Positions 16,534 to 25,322 of a stretch of 64,000 nt of DNA are shown here, piece after piece. The position numbers and the translations under genes are program-made. The stretch is from the NCBI RefSeq assembly GCF_000025265.1, contig NC_013739.1, positions 4,078,001 to 4,142,000 of the forward strand. Direction: 5' to 3'. The number at the start of each line of letters is the position of its first letter. Positions within the stretch are counted from its first letter, which is position 1. Source of the DNA: Conexibacter woesei DSM 14684 (GTDB lineage: Bacteria; Actinomycetota; Thermoleophilia; Solirubrobacterales; Solirubrobacteraceae). A model generated the notes under the pieces. That model saw nothing but the letters and a program-made list of their open reading frames with translations, had not been told where the DNA came from and made no database searches.

Positions 16534-17643
16534 TCAGGACCCGCTGATGAGGGTCCGCCAGCGTCTGGTCAGCTCGTCGCGGTTGTCGACCCACCACTCG
16601 CCGTCGCCGCGGATCGCGGTCGCGACGTTGTCCGGGTTGAGCACCGAGAACTCGAGGTCCTCCGGCGAGATGAAGTCAGCCGCCTTGGCGTTCGAGACGC
16701 CGTAGCCCGTGCGGGCGGCCCATCTCGCCTGTGCCTCGGGATCGGTGCCGTAGAACCTCAGGTAGTCGAGCGCGGTCTCGACGTTCGGCGCGCCCTTGGG
16801 CACCGCGCTGTACGCCTCGGCAAGCAGCACGCCGTCCCAGCTGAATCTCGCGCTCGGGTCCTGCTCGGACAGCTCCTTGGCCGGCCGGTTCCAGATCTGC
16901 CCCATGTCGACCTCGCCGTCGCGCAGCGCCTGGATCGTCTGGTCGCCGGACGTCCACCACACGCGCACGGCCGGCACGATCTCCTCCAGCTTGGCGAACG
17001 CGCGCTCGACGTTCGCGTCGGTCATCGGCCACATCTGATCCTGCGTGAGGCCGTCCGCGGCGAGCGCGAACTGGATGCCGTAGTACGGGTCGTCGTACAT
17101 CATGCGCGATCCGGGGAAGCGCTCGGTGTCGAAGAACTCGGCCGGCGTCTGCGGGCACGCCTTCGCGTGCTCGGGCATGCACGCGAGCAGCGTGCCGATC
17201 GTCGACTGCAGGACGCCGTGGTCGGTCACGCCGCCGGGCACCGAGACTCTCTCCAGCTCCGCCTTCAGGTCCGCCGGCAGTCTCTCCAGCAGCCCCTGCT
17301 TGACGAGGTAGGCCGTGTTCGCCTCGCCGAGCGAGTCGATCACGTCCCAGGTGACCTTGCCTGCCTTGTTCTGGGCCTCCAGCTGAGCGACGTGCTGGGA
17401 GGACGCCTCGACCATCTGCACCTTCACGCCCGCCTGCGCGGCGAACGGATCTGCCAGGTCCTCCTTGGTGGCGGCGGAGAAGTCCCCGCCCCAGCTGGCG
17501 ATCACGAGACTGCCGCCGTCCGAGTCGCCCTCGGAGGCGCTGCTCCCAGGCGAGCCGGGGTCACTTCCGCAGGCGCCCAGCGCGAGCGCCGGGACGGCCA
17601 TCGCGGCCAGCAGGCCGCGGCGCAGCAACGACGATGACTTCAT
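16534..17643 (-). CDS. ABC transporter substrate-binding lipoprotein (PotD/putrescine type)
   Basis: 369 aa. The lipobox LGAC puts the lipidated Cys at residue 25, followed by a Ser/Gly-rich linker. SLVIASWGGDFSAATKE near residue 45 and DMGQIWNRPAKE near 265 fit the extracellular solute-binding protein family 1/PotD fold. It should deliver a cationic amine or amino-acid derivative to the PotBC permease encoded at 20199-21868. ATG 17643 has GAGAGG upstream. Several arginines use the rare AGA codon. Upstream lies a 32-bp interrupted palindrome (17720-17751) that also occurs before the transporter operon, so the binding protein and transporter are probably co-regulated from separate promoters. 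Confidence 0.88.
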   Translation of the reverse strand: MKSSSLLRRGLLAAMAVPALALGACGSDPGSPGSSASEGDSDGGSLVIASWGGDFSAATKEDLADPFAAQAGVKVQMVEASSQHVAQLEAQNKAGKVTWDVIDSLGEANTAYLVKQGLLERLPADLKAELERVSVPGGVTDHGVLQSTIGTLLACMPEHAKACPQTPAEFFDTERFPGSRMMYDDPYYGIQFALAADGLTQDQMWPMTDANVERAFAKLEEIVPAVRVWWTSGDQTIQALRDGEVDMGQIWNRPAKELSEQDPSARFSWDGVLLAEAYSAVPKGAPNVETALDYLRFYGTDPEAQARWAARTGYGVSNAKAADFISPEDLEFSVLNPDNVATAIRGDGEWWVDNRDELTRRWRTLISGS

Positions 17644-17719
17644 GGACGATCCTCTCTCGGGGCTTCCCTCCACACCCCTCAAGTCTCTGTCCGCAGGACG
17701 CTCGCGGGAGCCCCGCCGA

Positions 17720-17751
17720 GCGTCACAACCTGCGGCGAGGGGCTGTGACGC
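17720..17751. promoter_or_regulatory. 32-bp interrupted palindrome upstream of the binding-protein gene
   Basis: GCGTCACA and TGTGACGC are perfect 8-bp arms separated by 16 bp. It lies 77 bp upstream of the SBP ATG. The element at 23517-23548 aligns with it over all 32 positions without a gap, sharing GCGTCACA, AGGGG and GTGAC. The PucR-family regulator of the locus is the obvious candidate to bind it. Confidence 0.6.
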
Positions 17752-17766
17752 AACGTCACGGAAGCG

Positions 17767-19140
17767 TCAGCTGTCGAAGCCGATCCCGAGACGGTCGAGC
17801 GTCCGGAGGACCGGGCCGCGGCGCCCGCCGGCGCCGTCGGCCCGCTCCAGCTCCCGCTGCATCAGGCGCACCGCCGCCGCGCGCAGCGGCTCGGGCGGGA
17901 ACGGCAGCGCCGGCGCGTTGACGATCCGCAGCCGCAGCAGCTCGGAGTCGGGCGCCAGCAGCATGTCGGCCGCCACCTGTGCCGCCCAGCGCGTCGCGCC
18001 GACGCCGTGCCCGGTGTAGCCGAGCACCGACACGCCGCGCCCGCCGAGCAGCGTGCCGAAGACGACCGTGAAGCGCATCGTGCTGTCGATCGCACCGCCC
18101 CAGCGGTGTGGGAAGCGCAGCCCGGCCAGCTGCGGGAACGTCGCCGCGAACTGCTGCTCCAGGACGGCGAACGTCTGCGGCCGCTGGTCGAGCGCCGGCC
18201 CGACGCGGCTGCCGAAGTGGTAGACGGCGTCGAACCCGCCCCACAGGATGCGGTCGTCCGGCGTCAGGCGGAAGTAGTGGAAGCGGTTGCTGGAGTCGAC
18301 CAGGCCCTGGCGCCGCCGCCAGCCGATCGCCTCGCGCTGCGCCGGCGTGAGCGGCTCGGACACCATCAGGTAGTCGTAGACCGGCACGAAGCGTGGGCGC
18401 AGCCCGCGCAGCCAACGCGAGTACGCCGACGTGGCGACGATCAGGCGCTGCGCGCGGACGCAGCCGCCGCCGGCGGCGACCACGCGCACGCCGAAGCCGT
18501 CGCGCGCGACGCGACGCACGCGCGAGCGCTCGAAGATCCGCACGCCGCGCTCGTGCGCGACCCGTGCCAGGCCCCAGCACAGCTTGGCCGGGTCGAGCAG
18601 CACCGTGCGCGTGCCCGGCAGCTCGAGCGCACCGTGCCAGACGGGCGAGTGCACCTCGGCCTGCGCCTCGTCGCGGTCGAGCAGCCGCACCGGGACGTCG
18701 TACGCACGCATCGTCTCGGCCGCGGCGGCCAGCTCGGCGACGTGGTGCGGCTGGTCGGCGACCTTCAGCAGGCCGGTCGCCTCCAGGTCGCAGTCGATCC
18801 CGTTGCGGTCGAGGAACACGATCATGTCGCGCAGGTTCTCGACGCCCATCCGGTCCAGCTCGCGGATCTCGTCCGGGAAGTGGCGCAGCCCGTTGAGGAA
18901 GCCGTGCGTGAAGTCCGCCGAGCAGAAGCCGCCGTTGCGACCGGAGGCGCCGAAGCCCACCTCCTCCTGCTCGACGACGGCCACGCGCATGCCCGGGTGA
19001 GCCTCGGTCAGATGGAGCGCCGCCCACAGCCCGGTCAGCCCGGCGCCGACGATCGCCACGTCGGCGTCGACCGTGCCGGACAGCGTCTCAGCATCGAACG
19101 GCCGCTGCAGCGGCGCGGCCCAGAAGCTCGGCGCGCTCAT
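17767..19140 (-). CDS. FAD-dependent amine oxidoreductase (DAO/PuuB-like)
   Basis: 457 aa. The Rossmann motif IVGAGLTGLWAALHL lies near residues 31-45, the GFGASGRNGG motif near 62-71, and the C-terminal GYTGHGVGATRWAAQV near 380. This is the pattern of gamma-glutamylputrescine oxidase and related DAO enzymes that oxidise amines to aldehydes using oxygen. The ATG overlaps the stop of the PotA-like gene (ATGA). It is the last gene of the YtcJ-PotBCA operon. It differs from the copy at 13551-14939 through most of its length, so substrates probably differ. Confidence 0.88.
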   Translation of the reverse strand: MSAPSFWAAPLQRPFDAETLSGTVDADVAIVGAGLTGLWAALHLTEAHPGMRVAVVEQEEVGFGASGRNGGFCSADFTHGFLNGLRHFPDEIRELDRMGVENLRDMIVFLDRNGIDCDLEATGLLKVADQPHHVAELAAAAETMRAYDVPVRLLDRDEAQAEVHSPVWHGALELPGTRTVLLDPAKLCWGLARVAHERGVRIFERSRVRRVARDGFGVRVVAAGGGCVRAQRLIVATSAYSRWLRGLRPRFVPVYDYLMVSEPLTPAQREAIGWRRRQGLVDSSNRFHYFRLTPDDRILWGGFDAVYHFGSRVGPALDQRPQTFAVLEQQFAATFPQLAGLRFPHRWGGAIDSTMRFTVVFGTLLGGRGVSVLGYTGHGVGATRWAAQVAADMLLAPDSELLRLRIVNAPALPFPPEPLRAAAVRLMQRELERADGAGGRRGPVLRTLDRLGIGFDS

Positions 19141-20198
19141 CCGCCGTCGTCAGGCACGAGCGTCGCGTCACCGCAGGCGACCCGCAGAGTCAGCGAACCG
19201 CCGACCTCCAGGTCCGCGCACTCGCGCGGCGGGAGGCGCGCGATCACCCCGCCCTCCCCCGGCACGTCGAGCTTCACGCGCACGACGTCCGAGAGCAGGC
19301 TGAGGTCGGTCACGGTGCCGGCCACGTCGAGCGCCGGGCCGTCGGCGCCGCGGCGCAGGTCGTTCGGGACGACCGCGAGGCGCATCGGCCCTCCGAGCGC
19401 GCCGCCGACCGGCAGGCGCAGCCGCTGGCCGAGGCAGGTCGCGCTCGCATAGCCGTCGCCGTCGGCCTGCACGTCAGCGGCCGCGAGCAGGTTCGCGCCG
19501 GAGAAGAACGACGCCACGAACGCCGACGTCGGCCGTGCCAGCAGGTCGCGCGGCGCGCCGAACGCGAGCACCCTGCCGTCGCGCACGATCGCGATCCGGT
19601 CCGAGAGCGCGAGCGCCTCTTCCTGGTCGTGCGTGACGTACACGATCGTCGGTTCCAGCTCGCGGTGGATGCGCCGGAACTCGGTCTCCATGTCCTGCCG
19701 CAGGCGCCGGTCGAGCGCGCCGAGCGGCTCGTCCATCAGCAGCACGCTCGGCCCGAAGGCGAGCGCGCGCGCAAGCGCGACGCGCTGCTGCTGGCCGCCC
19801 GACAGCTGCCGTGCGTAGCGCTCGCCGTAGCCCTCCAGGCGCACGACGCGCAGCATCTCCTCGACGCGCTCGTCGCGGCGGCGACGCTCCCAGCGCCGCA
19901 TCCGCAGCCCGTAGGCGACGTTGCCGGCGACCGTCAGATGCGGGAACAGGGCGTACTGCTGGAAGACCATGCCGATGCCGCGATCGGCCGGCCGCAGGCG
20001 CGACACGTCGCGCCCGTCGATCGAGATCGAGCCGGAGCTCGGCAGCTCGAATCCGGCCAGCAGGCGCAGCATCGTGGTCTTGCCGGAGCCGCTCGGCCCC
20101 AGGAAGGTGACGAACTCGCCTCTCCTGATCGCGAGGTCGACGCCGTCGACGGCGGTCACGCCGCCGAACCGCTTCGTGAGCGCACGGAATTCGAGCAT
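19137..20198 (-). CDS. polyamine-type ABC transporter ATPase (PotA-like)
   Basis: 353 aa. Walker A GPSGSGKT is at 34-41, the Q-loop VFQQYALFPH near 79-88, the signature LSGGQQQR near 136-143, Walker B LLMDEPLGALD near 155-165, and the H-loop THDQEEA. A C-terminal TOBE regulatory domain follows from about 265. It drives uptake through the adjacent permeases. ATG 20198 directly follows the PotC-like stop, and the 3' end overlaps the oxidoreductase start. Confidence 0.94.
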   Translation of the reverse strand: MLEFRALTKRFGGVTAVDGVDLAIRRGEFVTFLGPSGSGKTTMLRLLAGFELPSSGSISIDGRDVSRLRPADRGIGMVFQQYALFPHLTVAGNVAYGLRMRRWERRRRDERVEEMLRVVRLEGYGERYARQLSGGQQQRVALARALAFGPSVLLMDEPLGALDRRLRQDMETEFRRIHRELEPTIVYVTHDQEEALALSDRIAIVRDGRVLAFGAPRDLLARPTSAFVASFFSGANLLAAADVQADGDGYASATCLGQRLRLPVGGALGGPMRLAVVPNDLRRGADGPALDVAGTVTDLSLLSDVVRVKLDVPGEGGVIARLPPRECADLEVGGSLTLRVACGDATLVPDDGG

Positions 20199-20993
20199 CT
20201 ACTTGCCTCGCGGGTTGAGTCGTACGGTGAGCAGCGCGATCAGCGCCGAGACGATGAAGGTCAGCGCGGCGATCGCGGTGATGACGGCGTCGACGCCGTA
20301 GCGCACCGAGTCGAAGATCGCCTTCGGCACGGTCACGAGGCCGGGGCCGCCGAGGAACGTGATCAGCACCGCCTCGTCGAAGCTCGTGATGAACGCGAAC
20401 AGCAGCGCGGCGGCGACCGCCGGCGCCAGCAGCCGGAGCGTGATCCCGGTGGACGCGCGCAGGCGCGAGGCGCCCAGCGTCATCGCGATCAGCTCCAGCT
20501 CCGGCGGGATCCGCGCGATCGCCGTCGTCAGCACCACGATGACCAGCGGCACCGCCAGCACGGTGTGGGCGATGACGATCCCGAGGTAGGTGGCGGTCAG
20601 CCCGAGCTGGGCGAACACGCCGAACAGGCCGACGCCGAACGCCGAGATCGGGATCAGCAGGCTGCTGAGCGACAGGAAGCGCAGCAGGTCGCCGCCCGGC
20701 AGCCGCGTGCGGTACATCGCGAACGTCGCGGGCAGGCCGATCGCGACCGCCAGCAGCGCGCTCGGGACCGCGATCTTGACCGACATCCAGATCGCGTCGA
20801 GCCATTCCTGGCTGGAGAACAGCGTGCTGTACTGCCGCAGTCCCCACTCCCGCGGCGGAAAGCGGACGAACGACTCGTCGGAGAACGACAGCACGAACAC
20901 CAGCAGCGCCGGTGCGAGCAGGAACACGGCGGTGACCGCCAGCAGCACGCGCACGAGCGCGGTCACCGCCGGGTCGAGCGGGAGGCGGCGCAT
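20199..20993 (-). CDS. polyamine-type ABC transporter permease (PotC-like)
   Basis: 264 aa, about six membrane segments. The EAA loop near the C-terminus (ELELIAMTLGASRLRASTGITL) marks the ATPase contact site. FSFSDESF-type and FAMYRTRLPGGD elements match PotC/YdcV-type permeases. GTG 20999 (GTGA with the PotB-like stop) and ATG 20993 are equally placed, two codons apart; I give the ATG. It forms the inner-membrane channel with the PotB-like subunit. Confidence 0.92.
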   Translation of the reverse strand: MRRLPLDPAVTALVRVLLAVTAVFLLAPALLVFVLSFSDESFVRFPPREWGLRQYSTLFSSQEWLDAIWMSVKIAVPSALLAVAIGLPATFAMYRTRLPGGDLLRFLSLSSLLIPISAFGVGLFGVFAQLGLTATYLGIVIAHTVLAVPLVIVVLTTAIARIPPELELIAMTLGASRLRASTGITLRLLAPAVAAALLFAFITSFDEAVLITFLGGPGLVTVPKAIFDSVRYGVDAVITAIAALTFIVSALIALLTVRLNPRGK

Positions 20994-20995
20994 GT

Positions 20996-21868
20996 TCACG
21001 CCACCGCCCGCGTCAGCCGCTCGCGGCCGACGAGCCGAATCGCCACGGCGAGCGTGATCAGCGCGACCACGATCAGCACGACCGCCGACGCAGCCGCGCC
21101 CGGATAGTCGAACGCCGTGAAGATCTGCTGGTTGACGAGCGTCGCCATGAAGGCCGAGCGCGGCCCGCCGAGCAGCACCGGCGTGATGTAGAAGCCGAGC
21201 GTGATCACGAACACGATCGACGCGGTCGCGACCAGCCCCGGCACTGCGAGCGGGAAGAGAACGCTCGTCGCCGCGCGGGTGCGCGAGGCGCCGAGCGTCT
21301 GCGCCGCCTTGCCCATGTCCGGGTCGATCGTGAGGAAGCTGACGAACAGCGGCAGGACCGCGTACGGCAGCATCGAGTAGAGCATCCCGACGACGACCGC
21401 GCCGTTGGTGTAGAGCATGTCGAGCGGCTGCGCGAGGAACGGATCGAGCAGCGTGTTGACGATGCCGCGGCGCCCGAGCAGGATCGTGAACGCGTAGGTC
21501 TTGACGATCGTGCTCATCCAGAACGGGACGAGCGCCGACAGCCACAGCGCGGCGCGCAGCCACGGCGAGCGCACGGTGCGCAGCGCCCACGCGTAGAAGC
21601 CTCCGAGCACGACCGCGAGCACCGTCACGACCAGGCTCAGGCCGAGCGTGGTCAGCAGGATCTTGCGCGCCGAGGGGTCGGTGAAGAACACGCGGTAGTT
21701 GTCGAGCACCGCGCCGCCCTCGACCGAGTCGATCGCCACCTGCATGACCGGCCATGCGACGAACAGCAGCAGCATCAGGATCAGCGGGCCGGTGAGCGCG
21801 AGTCCGCTCCACGCCCCCATCTCGGGTGTCCAGCGCCGCTCCCGCCGCCGCGGCGCGGCCTCGGTCAC
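20996..21868 (-). CDS. polyamine-type ABC transporter permease (PotB-like)
   Basis: 290 aa, six membrane segments after a basic N-terminus. The EAA loop reads DMGKAAQTLGASRTRAATSVLFPL near 190-213. The length and FFTDPSARKILLTTL region fit PotB/YdcU-type permeases. The start is GTG 21868, inside the stop of the preceding amidohydrolase (GTGA), and no ATG lies at a sensible place. It pairs with the PotC-like protein. Confidence 0.9.
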   Translation of the reverse strand: MTEAAPRRRERRWTPEMGAWSGLALTGPLILMLLLFVAWPVMQVAIDSVEGGAVLDNYRVFFTDPSARKILLTTLGLSLVVTVLAVVLGGFYAWALRTVRSPWLRAALWLSALVPFWMSTIVKTYAFTILLGRRGIVNTLLDPFLAQPLDMLYTNGAVVVGMLYSMLPYAVLPLFVSFLTIDPDMGKAAQTLGASRTRAATSVLFPLAVPGLVATASIVFVITLGFYITPVLLGGPRSAFMATLVNQQIFTAFDYPGAAASAVVLIVVALITLAVAIRLVGRERLTRAVA

Positions 21869-23472
21869 AGCGTCTGCTCCTCGTCGCGCGGATCGCGGCC
21901 GCGCTCGTACGCGATCGCGCCGCCGACGATCGTCAGGTCCGCGCGCACGTCGCGCAGCTGCTCGACCGGCGACTGCTCCGGGTCGCGGTCGAGCACGACG
22001 ACGTCGCCGAGCTTGCCGACCTCGAGCGAGCCGCGCGAGCGCTCCTTGAACGCCGCGTGCGCGGCGTAGCGCGTGTAGGTCGTGAGCGCCTCGCGGACGC
22101 TGACGGCCTCGCTCGGGCAGATCGACTCGCCGCGCACGTTGCGCCGCGCGACCATGTGGTAGACGCCGTGGAACGGGTTGATCGCGAACGGCTGCGTGCC
22201 GGCGCTGTCGGAGTTGCCGGGCGGCATGAAGCCGCGGTCGATCAACGTCCGGTAGGCGTAGCGGAGCGCGCCGGGAGGCAGCGCGTCGTCGGGTGCGGTG
22301 CCGTGCATGAACGCGGCCGTCGGCACCGGGATCGCGCCCGCCGCCTGGATCCGGTCGAGCTGCGTCGGATCGGTGACGAGGTTGGCGACGTGCTCGATCC
22401 GCGGCCGCAGCCCCGCGTGGACGCGGTTGGCCGCGTGGATCGCGTCGATCGCCATCTCCTGCGCGACGTCGCCGATCGCGTGGATCCACACCTGCATGCC
22501 GGCGGCGGAGATCTGCATCACCTCGCGTGCCAGCTGCTGGTACGTGCGCGTGAAGAGGCCCCAGCCGCCGGGGCGCTCGCTCAGCAGGCGCGAGTGGGCG
22601 GCCGCCTCCTCGTCGCCGTCGGCGAAGATCTTGACCGCGCCGAGCGCCAGCCAGTCGTCGCCGAAGCCGGTCTGCAGACCGCTGCGCAGCAGCTCGTCGA
22701 GCTCGATCACCGGCTGGTGGCCGGGCGGGATCGTCATGTTGAGCGTCATCCGCAGCGGCAGCTCGCCGTTGCGCTGCAGCTCCTGGTAGCTGCGCACGGC
22801 GTCGGCGCTGGCCGGCAGCTCGTAGACGGTGGTGATGCCGTTGGCGAGGAACTGCTCGCGCAGCGAGCGCTGCAGTGCGTCGCGCAGTGTCGGCTGCGGC
22901 GTCGGCGGGATCGCCAGCAGGTCGAAGCCCTCCTCCAGGAAGCCGGTCGGGTCGCCGTCGGCGTCGCGTTCGACGCGGCTGCCGGCCGGCGGCTGGTAGG
23001 CCCGGTCGATCCCGCTCGCCCCGAGCGCGGCCGAGTTGGCGTTGAGCATGTGCATGCTCCAGCGGATCGCGACCGGGTGGTGCGGCGCGATCCGGTCCAG
23101 CTCGGCGCGATCGGGGAGGTCCTGCCGGTAGGTGCCCTGCAGCACGATCCAGCTGCCGGGCGCGCGCGCCGCGACCAGGCGCCGCACCTCAGCCGCGATC
23201 GCGGCGCGATCGAGGTGGCGCACGTCGGACCAGATGTAGCGTGCGCGGGCGCCCAGCTCGACGTGCGTGTGCGCGTCGATCAGGCCCGGCATCGCGGTTC
23301 GGCCCTGGAGGTCGACGACCTCGGCCCCGGCAGGCGCGAACGGCCTGACGTCGGCCTCGCTGCCGATGGCGACGATGCGGCCGCCGGCGATCGCGATCGC
23401 GTCGGCGACGGTGCCGACGTCGTCGTACGTGACGATGCGTCCGTTGTGCAGGACGAGGTCTGCGCGTGTCAT
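21865..23472 (-). CDS. YtcJ-type amidohydrolase
   Basis: 535 aa member of the amidohydrolase superfamily. Motifs: LIDAHTHVELG near 64-73 (HxH metal ligands), KIFADGDEEAA near 265, WIHAIGDVAQE near 318, RIEHVANL near 347, and NSDSAGTQPFAINPF near 412. ATG 23472 is the start of the conserved fold. It heads the PotBCA-oxidoreductase operon and follows the PucR gene by 47 bp. It probably hydrolyses an amide or N-acyl compound brought in by the transporter. It is distantly similar to the enzyme at 4731-6425, which also sits by transporter genes. Confidence 0.9.
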   Translation of the reverse strand: MTRADLVLHNGRIVTYDDVGTVADAIAIAGGRIVAIGSEADVRPFAPAGAEVVDLQGRTAMPGLIDAHTHVELGARARYIWSDVRHLDRAAIAAEVRRLVAARAPGSWIVLQGTYRQDLPDRAELDRIAPHHPVAIRWSMHMLNANSAALGASGIDRAYQPPAGSRVERDADGDPTGFLEEGFDLLAIPPTPQPTLRDALQRSLREQFLANGITTVYELPASADAVRSYQELQRNGELPLRMTLNMTIPPGHQPVIELDELLRSGLQTGFGDDWLALGAVKIFADGDEEAAAHSRLLSERPGGWGLFTRTYQQLAREVMQISAAGMQVWIHAIGDVAQEMAIDAIHAANRVHAGLRPRIEHVANLVTDPTQLDRIQAAGAIPVPTAAFMHGTAPDDALPPGALRYAYRTLIDRGFMPPGNSDSAGTQPFAINPFHGVYHMVARRNVRGESICPSEAVSVREALTTYTRYAAHAAFKERSRGSLEVGKLGDVVVLDRDPEQSPVEQLRDVRADLTIVGGAIAYERGRDPRDEEQTL

Positions 23473-23516
23473 GCCGGGATGCTCGCCCGGCCCCCCACCC
23501 CGCGCAAGCGGGGCAA

Positions 23517-23548
23517 GCGTCACATCTGCACGTCAGGGGGCGTGACAC
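23517..23548. promoter_or_regulatory. 32-bp operator candidate before the amidohydrolase-Pot operon
   Basis: GCGTCACA, 16 bp, then CGTGACAC. The arm pair is imperfect but the element matches the one at 17720-17751 position by position (GCGTCACA, AGGGG, GTGAC). It overlaps the last codons and stop of the pucR gene and lies 45 bp upstream of the amidohydrolase start. Confidence 0.55.
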
Positions 23549-25193
23549 TTCGCCCGGTCTGCGCGACCTCCAGCTCCGACCGGATCGGTATGTAGCGCGT
23601 GGCGCGCAGCGCGAGCTGCACGCCGAGGCGCGTGTCGGGGTGCTGCAGGCTCGCGCCGAGCAGCTCCTCTATGCGGGCGAGCCGGTGGTAGAGCGACTGG
23701 CGCTCGACGTGGATCGCACGGGCGGTCTCGGCCTTGCGGCCGTCGTGCTCGCAGTACGCGATCAGCGTCTCCAGCAGCTGCGTGCCGTGACGGCGGTCCC
23801 ATTGCAGGATCGGGTGCAGCTGCGCGTGCACGAACGCCCGCAGCTGCATGCTGTCGCGCAGCGACCACAGCGTGCGGCCGAGGTCCGGGCGCGACGCGTC
23901 GTGCCAGCGCTGGGCGGGGGCGCGAGCCGCGGCCGGCAGCGCGTCAGCCGCGTCCAGCAGCTGACGGCGGACCTGCGTCCACGACCGCGCGACGCCGCCG
24001 ACGCAGACGATCGGCGCGCGCTCGTCGCGCGCGCAGCGGCCGACGATCTCGTGGATCACCGCAGCGACGCGATCGGCGATCGCGGTGCGCGTGTCGGGGT
24101 CGTTGCCGAGGCTGAGCACGAGCAGGATCACCGGCTGCTCCACGCGCAGGCCGACGATCGCGCGGATGTGGCGTTCGCGCAGCTCCTGGTCGAGGTCGCG
24201 CCACAGCAGCGTCAGCGTGTCGTCGTCGACCTCGCCGACCGACAAGCGCGAGTGCTGGTAGCGCATCACCGCGATCGGCAGCAGGAAGCGCTGGTCGTCG
24301 CGACCGAAGCCGAGATCGGCGGCGTGCGCCGAGGCGGAGGCCTCGTCGATGCGGTCCTGCTGCAGGCCGGTCAGCAGGTTGCCGCGGTGGCGCGCGGTCA
24401 GCAGGTCGTCCTGGCGGCTGCGCAGCAGCGCGAGCGCGATCAGCGAGCCGGCCTGCTCGACCGCGATCCGATCGGCGTCGCCGAGCGGCGAGTCGATCCC
24501 GATCGCCAACAGGCGTCCCCAGGCCGCGTCGCCGTCGATCGGCACCGGCTGCGCGACCACCGGCGGCGCGTCCGGCAGGTCGCGCCGCACCGCCTCGTAG
24601 GCGGCGAGCACGGCGTCGGAGCCCGCACGGTGAGTGCTCGAATAGACGATCCCGTTGCCGCACCGCTCCAGCAGCACCGGGTTGTCGACGAGCGCCGAGA
24701 CCGCGTCGAGGATCTCGGACGGGCCGGCGCCATCCAGCGCCAGCTGCGTCAGCTGCTGCTGCAGCTCGCGGCCGTGGCGCAGCGTCTGGTGCTCACGGTT
24801 GACCAGCTCGCGATGGATCGCCTCGGTGATCTCGACGAACAGCGCCGGGCGGTGCAGCGCGATCAAGGGCAGCCTCGCGCGCTCGGCCGCGGCGACGAGC
24901 TCCGCCGGCAGCTCCGGCACGCTCGTCCCCAGCTCGACCATGAGCCCCGCGACGTCGCGCTCGGCCAGCGCCTCTATGAACGCGAGCCGTTGCGCGCGTC
25001 TGGTGCCGAGGCCCATGCCAGTCGTCAGCAGCAGCTCGCCGCCCTTGAGCACCGAGGCGATCTCGGCGATCTCGGCCACGTGCGCCCAGCGCACGGGACG
25101 CTCGAGCGCTGCCTGCCCGGCAAGCACCTCGGGCACCGCTCGCCTCACCTCCGGCAGCTGAAGGACCCAGCTGACGCTCACATCGGTCTCCAT
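23520..25193 (-). CDS. PucR-family transcriptional regulator
   Basis: 557 aa. An N-terminal PucR domain (about 15-130, WAHVAEIAEIASVLKGGELLLTTGMGL-type) is followed by a GGDEF-like CdaR domain (about 270-400) and a C-terminal PucR helix-turn-helix with YCEHDGRKAETARAIHVERQ near 490-510, then SLYHRLARIEELLG. Members regulate purine, amine or amino-acid catabolism. It lies beside the amine uptake and oxidation genes, divergent from a cupin gene, and is the best candidate to bind the two 32-bp sites. ATG 25193 is clear. Confidence 0.92.
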   Translation of the reverse strand: METDVSVSWVLQLPEVRRAVPEVLAGQAALERPVRWAHVAEIAEIASVLKGGELLLTTGMGLGTRRAQRLAFIEALAERDVAGLMVELGTSVPELPAELVAAAERARLPLIALHRPALFVEITEAIHRELVNREHQTLRHGRELQQQLTQLALDGAGPSEILDAVSALVDNPVLLERCGNGIVYSSTHRAGSDAVLAAYEAVRRDLPDAPPVVAQPVPIDGDAAWGRLLAIGIDSPLGDADRIAVEQAGSLIALALLRSRQDDLLTARHRGNLLTGLQQDRIDEASASAHAADLGFGRDDQRFLLPIAVMRYQHSRLSVGEVDDDTLTLLWRDLDQELRERHIRAIVGLRVEQPVILLVLSLGNDPDTRTAIADRVAAVIHEIVGRCARDERAPIVCVGGVARSWTQVRRQLLDAADALPAAARAPAQRWHDASRPDLGRTLWSLRDSMQLRAFVHAQLHPILQWDRRHGTQLLETLIAYCEHDGRKAETARAIHVERQSLYHRLARIEELLGASLQHPDTRLGVQLALRATRYIPIRSELEVAQTGRSVTPPDVQM

Positions 25194-25322
25194 CGAGCGG
25201 GCAGCCTAACCACGCACCGCGAACGCCGGACTGAGGTTGTTACGTTTCGACCGAAGTCGGCGCGCGAGCCGTGACAGGTCGCCCTCTCGTCGTAACGCGG
25301 TTCAGCGAACAAGATCGATGCC

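Noticed and set aside
25237-25297. GTTACG...CGTAAC inverted pair in the pucR/cupin intergenic region as a PucR site
   Set aside because: Arms are only 6 bp and about 50 bp apart, and the sequence is unlike the two 32-bp sites.
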